Source: Actinoplanes sandaracinus (lineage in GTDB: Bacteria; Actinomycetota; Actinomycetes; Mycobacteriales; Micromonosporaceae). From it: a stretch of 64,000 nt of DNA. The notes under the pieces were generated by a model. It did not search any database and was not told the DNA's origin. It saw nothing but the letters and a program-made list of their open reading frames with translations. A program made the translations under genes and the position numbers. Of the stretch, positions 61,720 through 64,000 are shown in pieces. Every line of letters begins with the position of its first letter. Within the stretch, counting starts at the first letter, position 1. Location: positions 62,001 through 126,000 of the forward strand of contig NZ_JASCTH010000008.1 of NCBI RefSeq assembly GCF_030009775.1, in the 5' to 3' direction.

Positions 61720-64000
61720 CTATCGAGGTGAGAACCCCCGGTAGATCACTTCCAGGTCCTTCTTCGCCGCGTCCCAGTCATCGACCTCGGTGTACCAGGT
61801 CAGCACATAGGTCTTGTCGCCGACATTGAAGACCCGCCGCACCACGTGCTGCTGGTAGCCGCCGCCCGTGGAGCGGAGGTACTCCAGGTCGGCCGCCGGG
61901 CCGTGGAACTCGACCCGGGTGGGGCCGATCCGCCCGGAGCCGCGGGCGGTCTGGTCATCGTTGAGGTATTCGACCGGGTCGTTCTTGCCGCTCACGATGT
62001 CGATGCGGATCTGCCGGCCTTCGCCCCATTCGATGGTCGTCCCGGTGCCACCGCCGCCGGAGTTGCTCGCGTTCTCCGGGACCGGCAGGCTGTAGCCGGA
62101 GCCCTTGAAGGAGCGCCAACCAGCCGGAATCCCACCACCGGCGGACGGCGCGGACGAGGCGGACATGGACGGCTTGGCCGTCGGGCTCTGCGCCGGCGAC
62201 CCGGTCTTCTTCGGGCCCTCGTTGCCGCCGCCCGACTGCGCCGGAGCGGAGGCGCCGGACCCGGCCTTCGTCACATCCGGGTTCTTCGGCGTGTCGGAAC
62301 CGAACGCCTGCACCAGGATGATGCCGACGAGCAGCAGGAACGTCAGCACGATGCCGAGGCCGATCACGGCCTGGCGACGGGTCAGGGTGGTCCCGAGGAT
62401 GGTGATCCCACCGCTACGGCGTTCCACCGGGCGCATCTGCATCGGCGTCCACGCCGGGCGGCTCGGCCTGGTGAAACCCGGCTCGGTCTCGAGTTCGCCG
62501 GAGCCCCGGGGATCCGGTCCGGGCACCTGGATCGTGCGGCGTCGCCTCGGCGGCAGGTTCACCACGGACGTCTTGTCGTCGTCGGCCGCGGCGGCCAGCA
62601 GAGTGGTCTTCTCCTCCGGCGGCGCGGGCCTGGCCAGCAGCGACGTCTTCTCCTCGGCCGGCGCGGGCCGAGCCAGCAGCGAGGTCTTCTCGTCCGTGTG
62701 CGGCGCCGGCACGGGCCTCGGCGGCTGCGCCGGGAGGGCCACCACCGAGGTCTTGTCCTCGGTCGTGGACGGTCCGGCGTCGTCCGCCGGGGCTTCCGGC
62801 TCCGGCTCGTCCGCGGGGGCATCCGCCCCGGAACCGGTGGCCTCATCGGTGTCCTCGTCGCCGGGCGTGTCGGCGGGCTGGTCAGCGGCGGGCGCCTCGG
62901 CCTCGGCCTCGGCGGGCTCCGGCTTCTCCGACGGCTCGTCCGCTGTCGGCTCGCTCTCCGCCGGCTCGTTCTCCACCGGCGGTTTGCTCTCCACCGGCTT
63001 GCCCTGCGCTGTCTCGGCCTCCGCCGGCTTGCTCTCCACCGGCTCGGCGGAGGGCATCACCGTGGCGGCCTGCGCCTCCGGCTCCGGCTTCACGGCAGCG
63101 GGTGGCATCACCGTCGTGGCCTGTGCCTCCGGCTTCGGCTCCGGCTTCGCGGCAGCGGGTGGCGTCACCGTGGTGGGCTGCGCCTCGGCCACCTCCGGCT
63201 GGGCCGGGGCGTTGCGCGGGGTCACGACCGGGTAGCCGGACGTGGCCTGGGCCAGAGAGTGCTCGTGCTCGGCCGCGGCCTTCTTGGTCCGGTTCGCGAC
63301 CACGTCGGCGGCGGTGAAACCGGTGCGCAACGCGTTCGTCGGGGCGGCGCTGTTCACCACCGGCGAGGGAACGTCCACACCGGCCGGGACGGGCGGCACG
63401 ACGCCTCGGATCCGGTCACCCCGTGGTGCTGTGGGGGGCGCCTGACCCGTACCAGAAGAGGGTTTGATCTCGTCTTTGACCGGCGGCGTGTCGAGCCGCG
63501 TCGCGTCGAGGGGTTTGCGGCCGCGTCGCGGCGTCTCCGGCGGGGGCTGCTGGCCGCTGACCTGGGCCTTGCCCGGCACGTAGTGCGGTGGGCGGCCGTC
63601 GGGGACCGGCGGCTGGCCGGTGACCGGCGGACGCGGATTGGGCACCACCGGCGCCGAACCGGTGGCGGCGACCCACCCGGAACCGGGCAGGACCGGCGGA
63701 CCACCGGGGCCGCTGGGCAGCGACGGCCGCTCCCGGCCGACGCCCGGCCGGCGCATGGTCGGGCTCATCGGGAAGGTGATCTTGGAGCGGCGCCCGGTGG
63801 CGCGCGCCAGCAGGCGCTCGGCCTCCTCCGCGTTGATGCGGTGGGCGGGATCCTTGCGCAGCAACCCGTTGAGCACGGGCTTGAGCGGCCCCGCATTACG
63901 CGCCACCGGCACGTTCTCGGTAGCCAGCGCGGCCAGCGTGGCGATCGCCGACGGGCGCGCGAACGGCGACTGACCCTCGACCGCCGCGTAGAGGGTGGCG
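61720..64000 (-). CDS. Ser/Thr protein kinase, C-terminal part (N-terminus outside window)
   Basis: The frame is open to the right edge; only the last 759 residues are present. The first visible part is the end of a Hanks-type kinase domain (ATLYAAVEGQSPF, then LRKDPAHRINAEEAERLL). A very long Pro/Ala/Glu-rich juxtamembrane region follows, with five [DE]KT[ST][LV][LV] motifs, then a TM helix (AVIGLGIVLTFLLLVGIILV, about 62330-62390) and an external domain ending VEYLNDDQTARG and YRGFSPR. There are no PASTA repeats; the external domain (about 150 residues) is of the kind seen in actinobacterial PknD/PknB-like sensors. Senses an unknown external cue. Confidence 0.9.
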   Translation of the reverse strand, partial: ATLYAAVEGQSPFARPSAIATLAALATENVPVARNAGPLKPVLNGLLRKDPAHRINAEEAERLLARATGRRSKITFPMSPTMRRPGVGRERPSLPSGPGGPPVLPGSGWVAATGSAPVVPNPRPPVTGQPPVPDGRPPHYVPGKAQVSGQQPPPETPRRGRKPLDATRLDTPPVKDEIKPSSGTGQAPPTAPRGDRIRGVVPPVPAGVDVPSPVVNSAAPTNALRTGFTAADVVANRTKKAAAEHEHSLAQATSGYPVVTPRNAPAQPEVAEAQPTTVTPPAAAKPEPKPEAQATTVMPPAAVKPEPEAQAATVMPSAEPVESKPAEAETAQGKPVESKPPVENEPAESEPTADEPSEKPEPAEAEAEAPAADQPADTPGDEDTDEATGSGADAPADEPEPEAPADDAGPSTTEDKTSVVALPAQPPRPVPAPHTDEKTSLLARPAPAEEKTSLLARPAPPEEKTTLLAAAADDDKTSVVNLPPRRRRTIQVPGPDPRGSGELETEPGFTRPSRPAWTPMQMRPVERRSGGITILGTTLTRRQAVIGLGIVLTFLLLVGIILVQAFGSDTPKNPDVTKAGSGASAPAQSGGGNEGPKKTGSPAQSPTAKPSMSASSAPSAGGGIPAGWRSFKGSGYSLPVPENASNSGGGGTGTTIEWGEGRQIRIDIVSGKNDPVEYLNDDQTARGSGRIGPTRVEFHGPAADLEYLRSTGGGYQQHVVRRVFNVGDKTYVLTWYTEVDDWDAAKKDLEVIYRGFSPR

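Overview
The window is typical of a high-GC Gram-positive actinobacterium, most likely Micromonosporaceae (Actinoplanes-like; family assignment is inference from gene content and style, not from a marker gene). Base composition is strongly GC-rich with GC-biased third positions. GTG starts and 4-base ATGA/GTGA overlaps between genes are common, and many genes have a TANNNT -10 hexamer only 6-8 bases before the start codon (leaderless type). The gene set is also actinobacterial: GTP-dependent PEP carboxykinase, class II fructose-bisphosphatase GlpX, DUF4245 protein, PIN-PhoH ATPase, PASTA-less Ser/Thr kinase, AccD5-type carboxyltransferase. No phage, IS element, CRISPR array, rRNA or tRNA gene was seen.

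Layout. 1-3.6 kb: tail of a GNAT acetyltransferase, a divergent TetR/MFS efflux pair with a clear palindromic operator, and an AlkB-like dioxygenase. 3.6-19.2 kb: a large catabolic island. It holds a Liv-type ABC importer (two ATPases, two permeases, a lipoprotein receptor), two short-chain dehydrogenases, an aminoglycoside-phosphotransferase-like kinase, an ACAD10/11-type acyl-CoA dehydrogenase and a TetR. It then has, interrupted by a broken DUF6886-like gene and a PIN/RHH toxin-antitoxin pair, a convergent TetR-aldehyde dehydrogenase-alcohol dehydrogenase operon and an acyl-CoA synthetase. The kinase + dehydrogenase + reductase + CoA-ligase set matches the logic of the Pseudomonas levulinate (lva) pathway and of mammalian ACAD10/11, i.e. 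catabolism of 4-oxo/4-hydroxy acids. Alcohol and aldehyde dehydrogenases could feed in the acid. A 17-bp palindrome before the importer recurs in related form between the second TetR and the acyl-CoA synthetase, which ties both ends into one regulon.

19-28 kb: small accessory genes (NUDIX hydrolase, pterin-dehydratase-like protein, membrane proteins, peptidase E-like enzyme, nucleotidyltransferase, G5-domain protein, MarR, PAP2-like protein, TetR/GNAT pair with nested operators, a decayed Uma2 nuclease, a second PIN toxin-antitoxin pair). 28-32.6 kb: YchF GTPase, alpha/beta hydrolase, and an alkylation-repair pair (AdaA-AlkA fusion and Ogt). 32.6-35.2 kb: an unusual two-gene unit, a pseudokinase-like/Ig-like protein followed by a DUF4407 membrane coiled-coil protein.

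35-64 kb is mainly conserved chromosomal core: ValS, RmuC, IspH, exonuclease VII (XseA/XseB), GlpX, rhomboid protease, secreted trypsin-like protease, lytic transglycosylase with a CRP-like site upstream, PhoH, trehalose-phosphate phosphatase, UppS, PEP carboxykinase, sigma factor, two GtrA proteins, PH-domain protein, BirA, acyl-CoA carboxyltransferase, M50 metalloprotease, and the C-terminal part of a Ser/Thr kinase running off the right edge. Between these lie two low-complexity gaps (45.8-46.2 and 51.1-51.6 kb) that share short segments. The second contains a 17-bp tandem repeat.
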